Assembly (NCBI RefSeq): GCF_014653275.1
Contig: NZ_BNAL01000030.1
Span: 1 to 32,846 of the forward strand
DNA: 32,846 nucleotides
Source: Deinococcus piscis
GTDB lineage: Bacteria > Deinococcota > Deinococci > Deinococcales > Deinococcaceae
Reading direction: 5' to 3'
A model generated the notes under the pieces. That model worked only from the letters and a program-made list of their open reading frames with translations. It searched no databases and was not told where the DNA came from. The position numbers were made by a program, and so were the translations under genes. Below, piece by piece: positions 31,850 to 32,846 of this stretch. Position 1 is the stretch's first letter; the number at the start of each line of letters is the position of its first letter.

Positions 31850-32846
31850 GTGAAATCAACAGAATCCGCTGCCCAGCAGGCTACCGCACTCACCCGGCAC
31901 TTCAAAACGCACGCCAGTCACCTCCGCATCGACACGCTCCAGCGGCTCATCGATGTCCTCCTGGCGATGATTGCCGCGAGGAGCGTCAATCATCACGACT
32001 TGAGTGCCCACATGCCCGGTATCAGTACCCCACAGGCTAAAAAAAGGCGGGCAGACCGCACTTTCCGGGATGAGCAGCTGGACATGGGCTTTTTCATCGC
32101 TCTGCTTGTCGTCCATCTTCCACCAGGGAAAGTCTTGCTGAGCCTGGACCGCACCAACTGGGAGCATGGCGAGACCCCCATCAACTTTCTGGTGCTTGGA
32201 GCCGTGGTTCACGGCTTCACCCTGCCGCTCATCTGGGTGCCTCTCGACCAGTCTGGGAACAGTCACACCTACGCTCGAATGTGGCTGGTGTTGAAGCTCC
32301 TTCGGGCCTTGCCAGCGAAACGCTGGCTGGGTCTGGTGGCCGATCGGGAGTTCATCGGCGCGGAATGGTTCCGCTTTCTTCGTCGTCAGGGCATCAAGCG
32401 GGCAATTCGTATCCGACAGACCGACATGCTGGACGACATGAATGGGAAAGAATGGTTTGAGCACGTCCAGCACGGTCATTTTCACGAGATTGGCGAAAAG
32501 GTGTTCGTGTTCGGGGAGTTGATGCGGGTGGTCGCGACGAGGTCACCTACAGGTGACCTCGTCATCATCGCCACAGATTTCAGTGCTCGGAAGACCTGGA
32601 AGCTTTACAAGCAGCGCTGGTCGATAGAGTGCACCTTCAGCAGCTTCAAGAAGCGAGGCTTCGACCTGGAGCGGACCGGAATGACGGAAAGGAGCCGTCT
32701 ACAGCGACTCTTCGGCCTAGTGACCTTGGCCTGGATGTTCTGTCTGCGCCTGGGGGTCTGGCTCAGCCAGGCCTGGCCCCTGACTACCCCTCAAAACGTG
32801 GGACAAGCCGTGCCAGACGGCTCCAATTTTCAGGGCTTGGGTGGCT
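31850..32846 (+). CDS. IS4-family transposase (partial at the right edge)
   Basis: A frame open to the window end encodes at least 332 residues of a DDE transposase. The catalytic residues are Asp100 (LSLDRTNW), Asp165 (VADREF) and Glu260 (RWSIECTF). The IS4 signature Y-x2-R-x3-E-x6-K is complete (YKQRWSIECTFSSFK). FDLERTGMTERSRLQRLFGLV follows, in keeping with Deinococcus IS4 transposases. The start is probably GTG; ATG at 31967 is less likely, because the preceding residues are family-like (QQATALTRHFKTHASHLR). No internal stop or frameshift is seen, so the enzyme may be active. Confidence 0.85.
   Translation, partial: MKSTESAAQQATALTRHFKTHASHLRIDTLQRLIDVLLAMIAARSVNHHDLSAHMPGISTPQAKKRRADRTFRDEQLDMGFFIALLVVHLPPGKVLLSLDRTNWEHGETPINFLVLGAVVHGFTLPLIWVPLDQSGNSHTYARMWLVLKLLRALPAKRWLGLVADREFIGAEWFRFLRRQGIKRAIRIRQTDMLDDMNGKEWFEHVQHGHFHEIGEKVFVFGELMRVVATRSPTGDLVIIATDFSARKTWKLYKQRWSIECTFSSFKKRGFDLERTGMTERSRLQRLFGLVTLAWMFCLRLGVWLSQAWPLTTPQNVGQAVPDGSNFQGLGG

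Larger units (their letters stand above)
31793..32846 (+). mobile_element. IS4-family insertion sequence, right part outside the window
   Basis: The element is defined by its transposase. The left boundary is uncertain: I place it at the palindrome, because the R-M remnant stays open up to there. No terminal inverted repeat or target duplication can be confirmed, since the right end is not in the window. Confidence 0.65.

Noticed and set aside
31856..32485. Minus-strand frame of 209 codons at the right edge
   Set aside because: It is opposite the transposase, whose plus-strand frame is open over 330 codons with the complete DDE and YREK residues.

Overview
The window reads as a stretch of a Deinococcus chromosome (Deinococcus-Thermus group). 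It is GC-rich with strongly GC-biased third codon positions, it carries the bacillithiol gene bshC, and more than twenty start codons sit 6 to 8 nt behind a TANNNT-like -10 box with no room for a ribosome binding site, the leaderless-mRNA layout known to be common in Deinococcus. No rRNA, tRNA or CRISPR array was seen. I fixed most start codons by this -10 spacing, or by a Shine-Dalgarno (SD) sequence where one exists.

Left part (1-12.5 kb): a repeat-built, membrane-anchored protein of unknown role; an ABC-F ATPase; the tRNA hydroxylase trhO overlapping a LacI-type regulator; an ECF sigma factor convergent with bshC; a Crp/Fnr regulator divergent from a secreted phosphodiester glycosidase-like protein; a small secreted protein; a HAD hydrolase overlapping panB.

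Middle (12.5-24.9 kb): a strong sigma-70-type promoter that runs almost at once into an intrinsic terminator, then rimO; an SDR-fold protein with a degenerate active site, flanked by related short dyads; jag/khpB overlapping prmC; an MFS transporter broken by one in-frame amber codon; ribH and pyrE; an RNase HI-like protein whose promoter abuts that of pyrE; a secreted C39-like peptidase coupled to a DUF6155-like protein; an esterase; a long-chain acyl-CoA ligase, one of the few genes here with a classical SD.

Right part (24.9-32.8 kb): ruvX/yqgF and a paaG-like hydratase/isomerase fire divergently from 38 bp; an Fe-S type Rrf2 regulator has a dyad over its own -35 region; a fused chorismate-binding/glutamine-amidotransferase protein is followed by a PNPOx-like flavoprotein, a B3/B4-domain protein and a PabC-like aminotransferase, probably linked to 4-aminobenzoate (folate) supply. 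The right edge is accessory DNA: the C-terminal remnant of a type ISP restriction-modification enzyme, a 42-bp perfect palindrome, and an IS4-family transposase that runs off the window.

Most of the window is ordinary core chromosome. I found no clearly new multi-gene system. The best leads are the promoter-terminator module before rimO, the amber-interrupted transporter, the PIAGT-bearing PabBA/TrpEG-type fusion, the two ultra-compact divergent promoters, the hxGRhG repeat protein, and the palindrome between the R-M remnant and the IS.
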